Source: Adineta vaga
Lineage: Eukaryota; Rotifera
DNA: 64,000 nucleotides
Assembly (NCBI GenBank): GCA_021613535.1
Contig: CP075496.1
Coordinates: 12,214,001-12,278,000 of the forward strand
Direction: 5' to 3'
Position 1 is the stretch's first letter; each line of letters begins with the position of its first letter. Both the position numbers and the translations under genes were made by a program. Under the pieces are notes generated by a model that was not told the origin of the DNA, made no database searches, and saw nothing but the letters and a program-made list of their open reading frames with translations. This document shows, in pieces, positions 11,153 through 22,322 of this stretch.

Positions 11153-11457
11153 AAATTTCTCGGTCCCGGTTCATGGTAAATTCTTTTTTTTTGTTTTGTT
11201 TGAAAGAGCATGTCAAGCTGCGGTGCATGATGAGACTCTTTTTTAAAAAATCTCACTAATTGTATAAAATAAAAATAAAACAAGTTGTAGGTGTCAAAAA
11301 ACCTCTGAAAATGGGGATCCAATTGTATAACTATTTTTATAAATTTCAAAACAAAGCTTAATTGAAAAAAAGGGTCTCATCATGCACCGCAGCTTGACAT
11401 GCTCTTTCTAACAAAAAAAAAAAAAGAATTTACTATGAACCGGGACCGAGAAATTTG
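11153..11457. repeat. Fold-back repeat (about 90-base arms) nested in the TTAA element
   Basis: The left arm (about 11153-11246) begins AAATTTCTCGGTCCCGGTTC and contains CATGTCAAGCTGCGGTGCAT. The right arm (about 11366-11457) is its near-perfect reverse complement, including ATGCACCGCAGCTTGACATG and GAACCGGGACCGAGAAATTT. The arms are separated by about 120 bases and differ mainly in the lengths of A/T runs and in one base inside GGTAAATTC versus GAATTTACT. It may be a second fold-back element that inserted into the larger one, or part of the larger element's own structure. Confidence 0.75.
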
Positions 11458-12445
11458 AGTTCTGCGTTCGAAAAAGTGTAAATCGAGAAAAAGTGAAAAA
11501 CATTTTTCTGAAGTGAATTTTTACGGTTTTCAGCGTTTTTACGCAATTTTTTGGTACATTTGAGAAGAGTAATCAGAAACTATTCTATTTTTTTTTCTTG
11601 ATATGTTTAAATAAACTTTTGTGAGGCTCGTTGAACTTCATTAATGGAATAAATTTATATTCCGCAACATGAACATAATAACCTTTCTTCAAATGCTCTA
11701 CTAATATCGAAAACAGATTGGGTTAACCTTTTTCTATTAAAAGTTATATTCATCAAAAGTATCTCGCGCCGTTACAAAAACTAAAACAGTAATTATAATT
11801 TAGAAATAATCATTTGATAGGAAAAAAGAGCGCCAAATAGTAACATAACAAATGGTGGATCGTATAATATATGTCGATCCCGCTTTATCACATTGCTTCC
11901 GAAGTTTTTCGTTGTTCTGCATTCTTTTTCTTTCAGTTCGTTTGATATCTAGCGACTCCTAAATATGTATAAAAATGCGTGCCCGTTGGTTTCTCGATCT
12001 CTTTTAGGCACAAAATGAGAGAGATCATCAAAAATTTTGGAAAAAAAAGAGGTATTTTATAAAAAGCTATAGTGATTCTGAAAGAGTAAACTTCAGGCTG
12101 TCTTCCCATGCATTTATCTCAATTTCGATTTTTTTGACGAAAATCGATATTTTTTGAGTGGGGGGGGCCTTAACAAGATACTTACAGTACAAATTTAGAT
12201 GGAATTAATATCCTATTATCGTAGATTGTTTTATTTTGAATTCATCAGGACGTCATCCAATCCAGTGTGTGTACAGATTGCTTATTTTTAATCCTATTTC
12301 AATTGTTTATAAACAACACCTGTTTCTTTCTTTTATCTAATTTAATCATTCCAAGTGTATTTCGATTAGCATATAAAAAGCAATAAATTTTCTCATCAAA
12401 AGTCACATTTATTCGACTATTTTACTTCGAAAAAAAAACGATACC

Positions 12446-12896
12446 ATGTTGAAAGTTATTCTTGCTCTTCTCTTCTTAGGTAATAATCATTATTTTGTAA
12501 AATTCACGTTCTAAACTGCATGATTTTTTCATATTAGGTGTTGCTGTCAATGCCAAAGTTACTCGACCACAAATCACTGCTATCGTAAACTCGTTGAACG
12601 CCGCTGTTCAACTTGATAATAAATGTAAAACATCAGCTGATTGTGCAGCAGCTGCTGTTGGAGCACGAGCATGTGGTGGTCCAAATAGCTACGTTGTATA
12701 TTCAAGAAAAAGTTCAAATGCAGATGATATCATTTCCTTGGCAAAATTATCAACTGAACTTGAACAAAAATACAACATGGAAAATTCAGTTATGTCTATT
12801 TGTATGATGGCAATACCACCAAGTGCAGTATGTACCGAAAATAAATGTACTGCTTCATCATCTTTCTCACCACTTCAACCAATTGATTTACAATAA
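12446..12896 (+). CDS. Small secreted cysteine-containing protein, ACGGP-motif family
   Basis: Two exons (12446-12479, 12538-12896) joined by a 58-base phase-1 intron encode 130 residues. A signal peptide is clear (MLKVILALLFLGVAVNA, cleavage after about residue 17). The mature part has five cysteines with the spacing KCKTSADC, ARACGGPNSYVVYS, MSICMM and AVCTENKC, with PP before the fourth. The ACGGP..Y..YS segment, a helical L..L...Y stretch and a C-terminal PP..VC...KC pattern recall unnamed secreted proteins of Gram-negative bacteria such as myxobacteria, and some of invertebrates. The role is unknown. The gene has its own AATAAA just after the stop (near 12931). It starts 270 bases after the TTAA element. 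Confidence 0.8.
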
Positions 12897-14093
12897 ATAA
12901 AAATTTTATATTTTTTCTTTCGGATATTCTGAAATAAAAAGTAGAAATTAATGACTTTATTCTTACAGCAACAAAACTGAGTTTTCTAATCTCAGTTGAT
13001 TCTTTTAATTGTTTGCTATCAATGAAATAAGAATTGGAATGTATATTCTAACATAGTATGCAGAACTTTGTAAATACATATTATTTCTACATCATTTATT
13101 TCTTTCTCTGAATCTAAATAACCGAAAATAATATATGCAATATCGTCAAAAATAAAACATCAAGATTTCAAGCAATTTTCAATAGGTGCATCAATAAAGT
13201 ACTTTGATGAGAAAAGATTCACATTCTGAGAACAATCTTTGTTTCTCGATAATGATATAAAAGTATCCTTCAGATCATAATAATTCTTTCCGGTCATTAT
13301 GTATATTATTATTACTAATATAACTATATGAAGAAGAAGAAAAACAAATATTTATTCGTTGTTTTTGTTTCTTATTGCAATTTATGCAATATAAATAATA
13401 GTGATACTTGTATATATGTTTTTGGCTTTCTAAACTTGAGCATCATGAAAATTTTGAGCAACTATTTTGTAATCTTACTATAAACAACGCCTCCGGTTAT
13501 TTCTGTCAGAAGAATTCATGTATTGCTGAATAGATTACAAATAAAATTAGTTAACAAAAAATATGAAAAGAACAAAGAAAAAAAATAAATCCGATTTGTC
13601 GTATTAGGAAATATCGGAGAGAGAAAAACATAAAATGTCTTTTTTTTTAGTCAGTAATCATCTATAATATAATACATCTGCATTTGTTTTCTACAACTTC
13701 ATCGTGACGAACGATAAAGTCGCTTTTGTAGTTCTTAAAACTTCCTTCTTATCTGAAGAGATATTTTACGAGGAAAGTTTCTCCCAGTTTATATATTATC
13801 TCATATAAAATAAGTTCACCCTCCAAATGTCCGTCGTCTTTCTTCGAAGTACTTTCCGATTTAATATATATAAATATATTTTTCTTGTGAATGTTGGTGA
13901 ATGACAAGTGTCTCTGTGTTATGTCTGCATATTATATGAAGTTTTGTTAAAACCAGTAAACTTCTGCATGTGATTATTTGTTAAATGAGATATATGAAGA
14001 ATTAAGGGAATTTAGTAGAGAAAGAAATGACATTCCGCAGATAGTAGAGATATGTTTTATTTTTATTTATAGAAAATTTGTGAGATAATTTCA
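12897..14093. other. Intergenic, secreted protein gene to CERKL
   Basis: About 1.2 kb, strongly AT-rich. No open frame of interest, RNA gene or repeat was recognised. The acceptor-like TTATTTATAG at 14063-14072 lies 21 bases before the CERKL start. Confidence 0.4.
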
Positions 14094-17000
14094 ATGTCTA
14101 CTAAAATACAACGACGTCAATCAAAAGATATAGGTTTGTTGAAGGAAATCCTATCTAATTGTTATACCTAAAGATCTTTTTCTTCAGAGAGTAAAAAACA
14201 AGCATTTGAAGAAAATGAAGACAAACCTGTAGGTGAATATCAATTGAGAACATCCTTAAATATGGAGAATATTGATTTGGAACAAGTATATGAACAAGCA
14301 TTTTTTACATTGAATAATTCAACTGTTGAACTTATTTTGAATAAAAATATTTTAAGTTGGTCTAAAGTATCTGCCGATGGTATGTTTCATCATTTCTTTT
14401 TTTGTTATTTCAATAAAATTCAGAAATAAATTGTCATTTTCTAGTCTCTTCAGAAGGTAATTATCAAGCAAAAACATCAAATTCAGATGATATCGATTCC
14501 ATTGATTTGCATTATGTTTATGCCATATCACCTGTTCTAAATCGAAGTGGTTGGCTATTAAATAATAGTGAAAGTCAATCATCAATGAGTATATCTGATA
14601 TTTCTTCAATATCAAATTCATCCTTACGTGGATTTGAACTGTATTCCTATGAAAAATTGGATGATAATAGTTTACAAGAGATTCGTATTCTGTTTCAAAG
14701 TAATCGACCAAATCAAATTCAACAATGGTATCAATTAATTTCGAAAATCATCTCGAAATGTATAAAACTTGTTCATAAGTTTCTTTTTTTTTCATTCATG
14801 AATTCTTTTTTTTTATAGATAAACCCAAACAAAATATACTGATCATCTGTAATCCATATGCAGGTCCAAAATACAGTCGGCATGTTTATAATACAAAGAT
14901 TAAACCTATACTTGACAGAGCACAACATAATATTGTCTATACAGGTAAATAAAACGACTAATTACAAAGAGAGTCTTGAATTTCTATTTCTTTCAGAAAT
15001 TAATGAATCATGTTCTATTGATGATGTGTTAAATGATTTACAAACTGATTTCAATGCTCTAAATAGGTATATCAGAAAGTTTGGCACTATTCATTACTAA
15101 TAACAAATATCATTTTATTAGTTTAGTGATTATTGGTGGAGATGGATCAGTAATTAATGTGATTAATACATTACTTATTTATTTAGCAAAAGAAAATCGA
15201 ACAAAGTAAAAAACTAATACCCGAAATTTCTTTGATTTTTCGATATAAAAGTACTATAATATTATCGAATTGATTTTAGATTAGATAAAGATCATGATTT
15301 ACCATCTTTTCCATTTCCATTATGTATTATTCCGACTGGTAAATAATTGATTAGCATTTTGAATTCAATTAATAAGAATTTATATGTTTTAGGAACAACG
15401 AATATCATTTGTCATTCAATTCATGGTACTACAGATCATTGTACACCTATTCTTCATTTACTTTTTAGTGAGTTGAATACAAATATCATTGTTTTGATTA
15501 AAACGCTACTATGTATTTCAGATCAACGAATGAGAATTGATATGTCGGCAATATTTGATGATAATTATAATTTTGTTACAGTCAACTTTGGTGCTGCAGC
15601 AGGTTTTGCAGCAAATGCTCTTAGATATTTTCCACGATATTCTTCGTATAGTCCAAAGAAAATGATTCAAAAATCATTTGTTAAAGCAGCTTCAACTAAA
15701 AATTTAAGGTAATTATTTTATTATCAAATCTATAAAGAAAAATGCACGTCTTCTCACAATGATTATTCTTTTCTATTTGAATAATACTATCGTATATCGT
15801 CATGTTCATCTTTTTTTCTGTACTATTTGATAGTCCTATCGACGTGGAAATTCGCTATATTCCTGCTGATCAAGATAATACAGATATGACTCGTTGTTAC
15901 GAAGGGTAAATGTTTTTTAATCACATTTCATATTCTTTGGAAATTAGATAGTATTGATTTTAGTTGTTCTAAATGTACTCCAACAACTAATGAAAACAGT
16001 ATTGATGAGGTGACGACTTTCAACGATACTCACGTAAAAAAAATCAATACGCGAGGAAAATCTTCTGCATTAAATAATGATAATACTCATCGATCATCAT
16101 CTTTATCACGAAAAGCATGTAGACGACAAAATACACAAGATGAACAATGGAAAACTCTAACTAATCAATATATACATGTTGCCGTATTAACTAATGCTAA
16201 TTTATGGTCCTTCGCACCCCAAGGTCTTTCAAAATTTGGTCATTTAGCAGATGGTTTACTTGATTTATTGTTGCTTGAAGATACTACACGAAAAGAATTC
16301 TTACGTTCAATTAAACGTAATGGCAATTCGAAAAATCAAGTAATAGTCTTGAATAAGTACGAAATGATTTCTTATATTTTCTCTTTAGTATGATTTTCCA
16401 TTTGCAAATATGATTAAAGTAAAAGAAATTGAAATCGAACTGAAGCTTTCCAATCTGATTTTATCTAATGAAACACAAAATCTTAATGGTCAAGTCGTTG
16501 AAACATTATCCAACGATTCGTCTGATGATGATGAGGAGCAGTTAAACAATGACAAAAAATCTTCTCCAACAAAGAAATATGAACCACATCCACCAGATGT
16601 ACCGGTATCTGCCGATAGTCGACGTCATCGTCGTACTTTCACTCGTCAACTCTCTGATCAAACGCAGCAGCAAGATGAAGTCGATAAAATACGAAGCAAT
16701 CCATCGAAAGTGATCTTATCGGTTCGTCGTAAAACGATTTTTCAATCATTGAAATGGAAGAGTAAGAACACATCCTTGCCGCGTCAATCAAGTGTTAGCA
16801 CAGATGAACGTTCTCAAAGAAAACAAAGTCAACGGTCAACTGGTGGAGTATTCCCACTTACCAAGGTAAAGATTTCTCTCATATAATTCAGATCTTCTGA
16901 ACTATCTAGAATATCTACGTAGTCATTTTTCAATCTATTAACGAATGAAAATTCATCACCTATTCCAATGGATAGAAGGAGATCATCTGTAATCAGACGA

Positions 17001-17272
17001 CTTTCATGTGTCGATTATAGTAGAAGACCAACATTAAATAAAATTCAATTTCGAAAGAAAAAACAAGCTTGTATGTGGAATTTGAATTTTACTCCTTATA
17101 ATTCTCCATTGATAAGAATCAAGTAAGATAATAACTGAAAATAAGCCATCGATTATATATATATATATTGATATTTTCTATCTATAGATGTTTCGCTCGC
17201 TTTTTACCAGTTTTCGGTATTGGTCCTAATTCGAATGCATATACGAAAGAAGTCAATTATTCATGCTTTTGA
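14094..17272 (+). CDS. CERKL: Ceramide kinase-like protein (CERKL-type lipid kinase)
   Basis: A DAGK-catalytic-fold lipid kinase of the CERK/CERKL group, with about eleven exons in frame. The N-terminal part (14094-14820) resembles the PH-like region of CERK proteins. The kinase domain has the nucleotide-binding LIICNPYAGPKYS (near 14840), VIIGGDGSVINVIN (near 15130) and CIIPTGTTNIICHSIHGTTD (15330-15440). The downstream half has PRYSSYSPKKMIQKSF and APQGLSKFGHLADG. The segment FLRSIKRNGNSKNQYDFPF with IKVKEIEIEL fits CERKL better than CERK. A long Ser/Arg-rich insert (about 16490-17050) precedes the last conserved part (CMWNLNF, then LIRIKCFARF). CERK makes ceramide-1-phosphate; CERKL's substrate is uncertain, and it protects cells from oxidative stress. 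The final exon (17188-17272) ends the protein at the expected place. Confidence 0.82.
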
Positions 17273-17894
17273 TGTATTGACTACAACAAAACTTTCAACT
17301 CCATGTTCTTCCGTATATATTTGAATAATGACAATTGTTAATAACATACATTGCTGAAATTCTACGACATATTTGCTCTTATTAACATACTTCAAGCAGT
17401 ATTATTTATTAATACTACTCAATAATTTCTAAATCGATCAATAAGCTGACAGCATCTTGTCATTTATGACAATGACAGCTTAATCACACCTGTAACGTTT
17501 GATTTGATTTCGTTAATTCATCAAGTATCGACCTGAATTTCTTTTCATGTATTTTCATATGTCGACAGTGTATTACAAATATATTGTCACGTTAGCGTTT
17601 TTTTTCTTCTTGTTCATAACATCTAATAATCTTTCTTTTCAACATTGTTCTATATAAACATACAATAAACATATGGCACAGTATGAGAACAAATCTATTT
17701 ATTTATTTAATAAGTTACAACGAAGAAAAGTCAGGAACATGTCATACTTTAATCTGATTGGTAGTTGAAAGAAAACGAAGAGAAAAAAAAGAGAAGTAAA
17801 AAAAACAACGGTAAATGTATAAATACATACGCATTAATAATAAGTGTACATTTCTGTTTTCTTTTGTTGTTGTTGTTTTTTTTTTGAAATAAAA
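17273..17894. other. Intergenic, CERKL to EI24-like gene
   Basis: No coding signal was seen. It holds the 3' end of CERKL (AATAAA near 17660) and the promoter of the next gene. Confidence 0.35.
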
Positions 17895-19001
17895 ATGTCA
17901 TCATCGACACACATAGTTTGGTTACAAAGTAATTATGATGAACCTATTCCAAATGAATTACGTTCTCATATTGCTCTATTCACAAATGAAGATGCATGCT
18001 ATCAGTTTCTTTGTTCATTACCAGCAAAAACACACGGTTTAACACTTGTTATAGCTGATGCCAACATTTCTACAGATCGTCTTGTTCAATTAAAACCAAT
18101 TTCATGTATTTACATACTGTCTTCATCAATATCGAAATTAAACTTAAAAACTTCTTCAAAAATTCATGGATTTTTTCATGAAAGAAAATCATTAACTAAT
18201 CAAATTTTATCGGATTTAAATCGAAAAAAAACTACTAAACCTGGCTTTTTCTCTGGTATTCTTGCTCCATTTCAAGGTTTCTATTTTATTCTTAAACATT
18301 CATCAACATGGTCACGTGCTTTAATACCATCGATTCTCTTTACTTTACTTCTTTTCGCCTGTGCTATACCGGGAACTTGGGCCATGCATACATTAACGGG
18401 TCGTTTAATTCGAAAAAATACTTCACGTTTAGCTCATGTCGGTATATGGTTACTTCGTCTTGTACTTTATATTATTGCGATTTGTCTTTCGTTGATTATT
18501 GCTCTTCTAACAGCACAACCATTGAGTTCACCAGCATTAGAAAGTTTAGTACGAGCACAAGAACATGATCTTAAATATCCGAGTCGTCCCGAAGAATCAT
18601 TTTGTTCTAGTGTATGGCGAAGTTTACGTATAGCCGCAATTTCTTTGGTTATATCATTGGTAATTTTTATTGTATTAACATTCATCGAATTTGTTGTGCC
18701 ACTAGCTATTTTCGTTACAACGCCATTGAAATTTCTTACAACTGCATGGATCATCGCTTATGATATTATTGATTATCCATTATCATTACATTTACTTGGT
18801 GTTCGAGAACGAACGCCATGGTTTCGACATTATCTATGGGCAACACTGGGTTTTGGTTTAGCAATGGAAATAATTTTTCTTATTCCAGGAGCTTTCTTTC
18901 TCTTATTACCAGCTGGTGTTTGTGGAGCAACACGTCTTGTTGTTGCAGCTGAACGAGCATCTATTGATCAACCATTATTAATGAATGATGAGGCTAGTTA
19001 A
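17895..19001 (+). CDS. EI24/CysZ-like multipass membrane protein with N-terminal rotifer-type alpha/beta domain
   Basis: A single uninterrupted frame of 368 residues from the ATG at 17895; an in-frame upstream ATG at 17844 would add 17 low-complexity residues and is not preferred. Residues about 1-112 form a soluble alpha/beta-looking domain (HIVWLQSNYDE, TLVIADANIS, LKPISCIYILSS, KIHGFFHE). Residues about 115-350 hold an EI24/CysZ-like membrane domain: it opens with GFFSGILAPFQGFYFIL, has about six hydrophobic segments, and carries the family-like TAQPLSSPALESLV and LPAGVCGATRLVV near the end. EI24 proteins sit in the ER and act in autophagy; bacterial CysZ is a sulfate transporter. The intron-free structure stands out beside intron-rich neighbours and suggests retroposition or recent gain. 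Confidence 0.72.
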   Translation: MSSSTHIVWLQSNYDEPIPNELRSHIALFTNEDACYQFLCSLPAKTHGLTLVIADANISTDRLVQLKPISCIYILSSSISKLNLKTSSKIHGFFHERKSLTNQILSDLNRKKTTKPGFFSGILAPFQGFYFILKHSSTWSRALIPSILFTLLLFACAIPGTWAMHTLTGRLIRKNTSRLAHVGIWLLRLVLYIIAICLSLIIALLTAQPLSSPALESLVRAQEHDLKYPSRPEESFCSSVWRSLRIAAISLVISLVIFIVLTFIEFVVPLAIFVTTPLKFLTTAWIIAYDIIDYPLSLHLLGVRERTPWFRHYLWATLGFGLAMEIIFLIPGAFFLLLPAGVCGATRLVVAAERASIDQPLLMNDEAS

Positions 19002-20273
19002 AAGAACAAAAAGAAAAACAAATTCAGTGGAACAGATCTGTGTTCTTTTTCCTCTGTTTAAATTAGTCAGATTGACTTTTTATGATAATTATTTTTCCAT
19101 TTCCTTTCATTTTTTTAAATAATAATAAATGAAGAAGTAGTCAAGATGTGATCGAAGATACATCTCTATTAGTATCATTTAATATAAACAAAAAAAGAAA
19201 GACTCATACTTAGCTTGATGAAATTATTTACATTACTAAAAGGTTTCTGTTTTCAAAGTTGTGAGGTTTCGTTTAATAAAAACAAAAAAACATCAAAATA
19301 AAAATTTCTTTTTTCAATATTGAATCGTTTTTTTAACATATCGAGACATTTAGAACATAATTACCATTTGAATAAATATTGTCATCAGTGGGAAATTATT
19401 TACTTTACTTCAATGATTGTCTAGAGAGAATATGTCTATAGATGAATAATAATAGAACATAAGACTTATATCGTGCCATTGAAGAAGTAATTCGAACTGT
19501 CTACTTGTGCGCACCATTTGATATATAAATGCGCATATTTAATCTTTTACGATAGAATTGATTGAATGAATATGATATATAATGACATCTATCGACATAT
19601 TATCATACCATCTATACAATATTTTCTTCTTGTTTTCTTGAAAATCGATATGGAACTGTTCAATAAATCTTTAAATTTGAATTATTCGAATTGATTTTGA
19701 GTACTGAATTTCTGTGTCATTTATGGAGGTCACTACTCTTCGCTCACTGCTCAGAATAAAACAAAGACCTGCAATTATAATTTAATTCACCCAGCATTAT
19801 ATCCATAAATATTTCACATTGATCGTAGCGCTCGCTCACTCATTTATTTCTTCCTTCTTCTATATCTACGTTATAAACGAACAAAGCTCGCCTTTATGTC
19901 TGTGTAGAGTAGGAAGCATTGTCCACAATAATGCATGAGAACGAACGGCGACCTATGGACAATAGAAAAGCAAATGACCTTATATGTTTGACCATACTCT
20001 CGTTCTTATTGTGTTCTCATTAGTGAAATATCATTGCACATAGGAGTTGTCAAATTACACTAATATACTAAAGAAAAAAACAATGTGTTTTTTTTCTTTT
20101 CCTTTCTATGAAAAAACCGCAAAGAAGAAGAAGAAGAAAAAGCATCTTTACCTCTCTATCTTTCGTCATTACATTGTGTCTTCTATTTCAGACGACTAGC
20201 GTCATTTCAGATAGAATCAATCGTTGAAATTTACTATACCTTTAGTTTTTTTGTATAAAATTATTTGAAACAT
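19002..20273. other. Intergenic, EI24-like gene to lamin
   Basis: About 1.3 kb without a recognisable gene. Near the lamin gene there are acceptor-like sites (CTATTTCAG ending at about 20191 and CATTTCAG ending at about 20210) that could end a 5' untranslated intron or receive a spliced leader. Confidence 0.4.
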
Positions 20274-22322
20274 ATGGCTAATCGATCATCAGCATCGTTA
20301 CGAAGTCGTAATACGTCTTCATCAGGTAATACAGGTGGATTAAATTTTTCACGTGCACAAGAAAAAGAACAATTGGAAACACTCAATAATCGTTTGGCTG
20401 TTTATATTGATACTGTTCGTCGTTTGGAACATGATAATAAAGAATTAAAGGTAAATTCCTACTTTTTTTCAATTAAAAAAAAACATTCTTCAATAATTTT
20501 TAATATTAGAGTATTATTGCATCGTATACCGACACATATGAAGTTGAAACATCGAAAGTCAAAGAATTGTACGAACGTGAACTTGATGATGCGAAAAAAT
20601 TAATTGAAGAACTTGCTCGAGAAAAATCACGTCTAGAAATTGATGCCGAAAAAGCCAATGCTGAAGCACAAGATGCATTAGCAAAGTATGTCGAATAGTA
20701 GTAGTGAAGATTCTTGTTTAAAAGAAAAACAATGTTTTCTTTTCTAGACTTGCTCGTAAAGAACGTGATTTTCGTGCTATTGAAGGTCGTTTAAAACAAT
20801 ATGAAACAGAGATTAGTGATCTGAAAGCACGCAATGAAGCACTTGGATTTGATGCAAATCGAAAAACAGATGACAACGTGGTAAGTTAATTGATATTCTG
20901 CAAAGAAAATTTCTCGATAATAATATTTATGAGAGAATAGATCGATGAAATCTTTATACTTCAAAAATATTTATATATATTTGTTATTTTAAAGAGTTTA
21001 CGTGGTGCCAATGCTGATCTTGAGAAACAGGTTGCTACATTAAAACGTCAACTTGAATCGGAAACACTTCTTCGTATTGATCTTGAAAATAAGAACAAAA
21101 CTTTACGTGAAGAACTTCAATTCAATGCACAAGTTCATGAAACAGTAATTATACAGTAATTTTATTATTTTCCTATTGTATGTGTTTTTTCTCTCGCCAG
21201 GCTATCGATGAAGTTCGCCGACAACGAACTTATGGTGTGAAATCTTATGATGATGGTTTACGACAACAATATGATGATCGTCTATTGAATGAATTACAAG
21301 AACTACGTAGTCAAACGGAAGAAGAAATGCAAGCTTTACGTGATGAAATCGCTGGACAATATGAAAAGAAAATTGATGATTTACAAAATACCATTCGTCG
21401 TAATGCTGATCAAGTTGGTATATATCGATCTGATTTATCATCCTATCGTGAACGTATTGATGATATAACAAAATCACGCGATGCTTTGAATGATAAAGTT
21501 GCATTTCTTGAACAACGTTGTCGTGATTTGGAAGAACGTCTTCATCGTTCACAATTACGACAAGATGAAGTGTTAGGCGAACGTGAAGATGAATTAGAAC
21601 GTTTGAAACAACAAATTGAACAAATGCAAATTGATTATCAAAATTTACTTGATATTAAAATTGGTCTTGATCGTGAAATTGCAACATATAGAAAATTACT
21701 TGAATCAGAAGAAGAACGACTCAATATTTCCGGTAATTTATCACGTATGGAAACATCACATACAACATCAGCATCAAATGCTACATTTGAAAGTAGTTCA
21801 CATCAATCACGTAAACGTCCACGTTATGATCCTGATGATCATCCTACAATCAATACTCAATTAATTGATGGTGTCAATATAGTTGATGATGAAAGTTCTC
21901 ATCCAAAATTTGTTAAATTAATCAATAATTCCAAACAAGATGTACCAATGAATGGATGGATACTTAAACGAAAAGTTGGTTCGCAATCCTATGAATTTAA
22001 ATTTCCTAAAGGAATGAACTTGAAAGCTGGTGCGACAACAACTGTAAGATTGAAAATTCTTTTTAAGAAAATAAATATAAAAATCATTTTCTTATTTCTA
22101 GATTTGGAGTTCCGATGTGAATGATATCTCAGTTGATCCACCAACAAATTTAAAATTACGTACAACTAAATGGTTTACTGCTGGTAATGAAAGTAAAAAG
22201 ACAATTTTAGAAGACTCTGATGGACGCGTACGTATTATAATTAATTTTCTTTGTTTTTCACGAAATTCTCTTCAATTTTCATCATTTAGGTTGTTGCTGA
22301 GAAGATAGTTACTGTCAAATAA
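20274..22322 (+). CDS. Nuclear lamin-type intermediate filament protein lacking a CaaX box
   Basis: Seven exons join without a break from MANRSSASLRSRN (20274). Translation from the non-ATG codon at 20265 is not needed. A short Ser/Arg head leads to coil 1A (EKEQLETLNNRLAVYIDTVR), a long coil 1B of the lamin/protostome type, and coil 2 ending in the rod consensus LDREIATYRKLLESEEERL (21667-21720). After the rod, a basic cluster SRKRPRYDPD (about 21807-21836) may be a nuclear localisation signal. A lamin-tail Ig fold follows (KFVKLINNSKQDVPMNGWIL and KWFTAGNE). The protein ends EKIVTVK without a C-terminal CaaX prenylation motif. It could be a nuclear lamin of unusual anchoring or a lamin-derived cytoplasmic filament. 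Confidence 0.9.

Larger units (their letters stand above)
10977..12173. mobile_element. Non-autonomous DNA transposon with TTAA target duplication (piggyBac-like MITE)
   Basis: An insertion-like block of 1189 bases (10981-12169) flanked on both sides by TTAA (10977-10980 and 12170-12173). The ends are inverted repeats: the left end reads GGCCCCCCCACTCCAAAA, and the right end on the complement reads GGCCCCCCCCACTCAAAA. They match over about 15 bases apart from one extra C and one missing C. TTAA duplication is the hallmark of the piggyBac superfamily. There is no open frame for a transposase, so the element would depend on an enzyme made elsewhere. The interior carries a subterminal hairpin and a large fold-back repeat, listed separately. 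The superfamily assignment is inference from the TTAA and the TIRs only. Confidence 0.7.

Noticed and set aside
13000-14000. Possible RNA gene in the 1.2-kb gap before CERKL
   Set aside because: No tRNA-like A/B boxes or convincing secondary structure were found by eye.
17844-17894. Upstream in-frame ATG for the EI24-like protein
   Set aside because: It would add a Cys/Phe-rich stretch encoded by a T-run; the ATG at 17895 begins a sensible domain.
20265-20273. Extension of lamin upstream to a non-ATG codon
   Set aside because: The ATG at 20274 gives a normal lamin head; there is no need for a TTG start in an animal gene.
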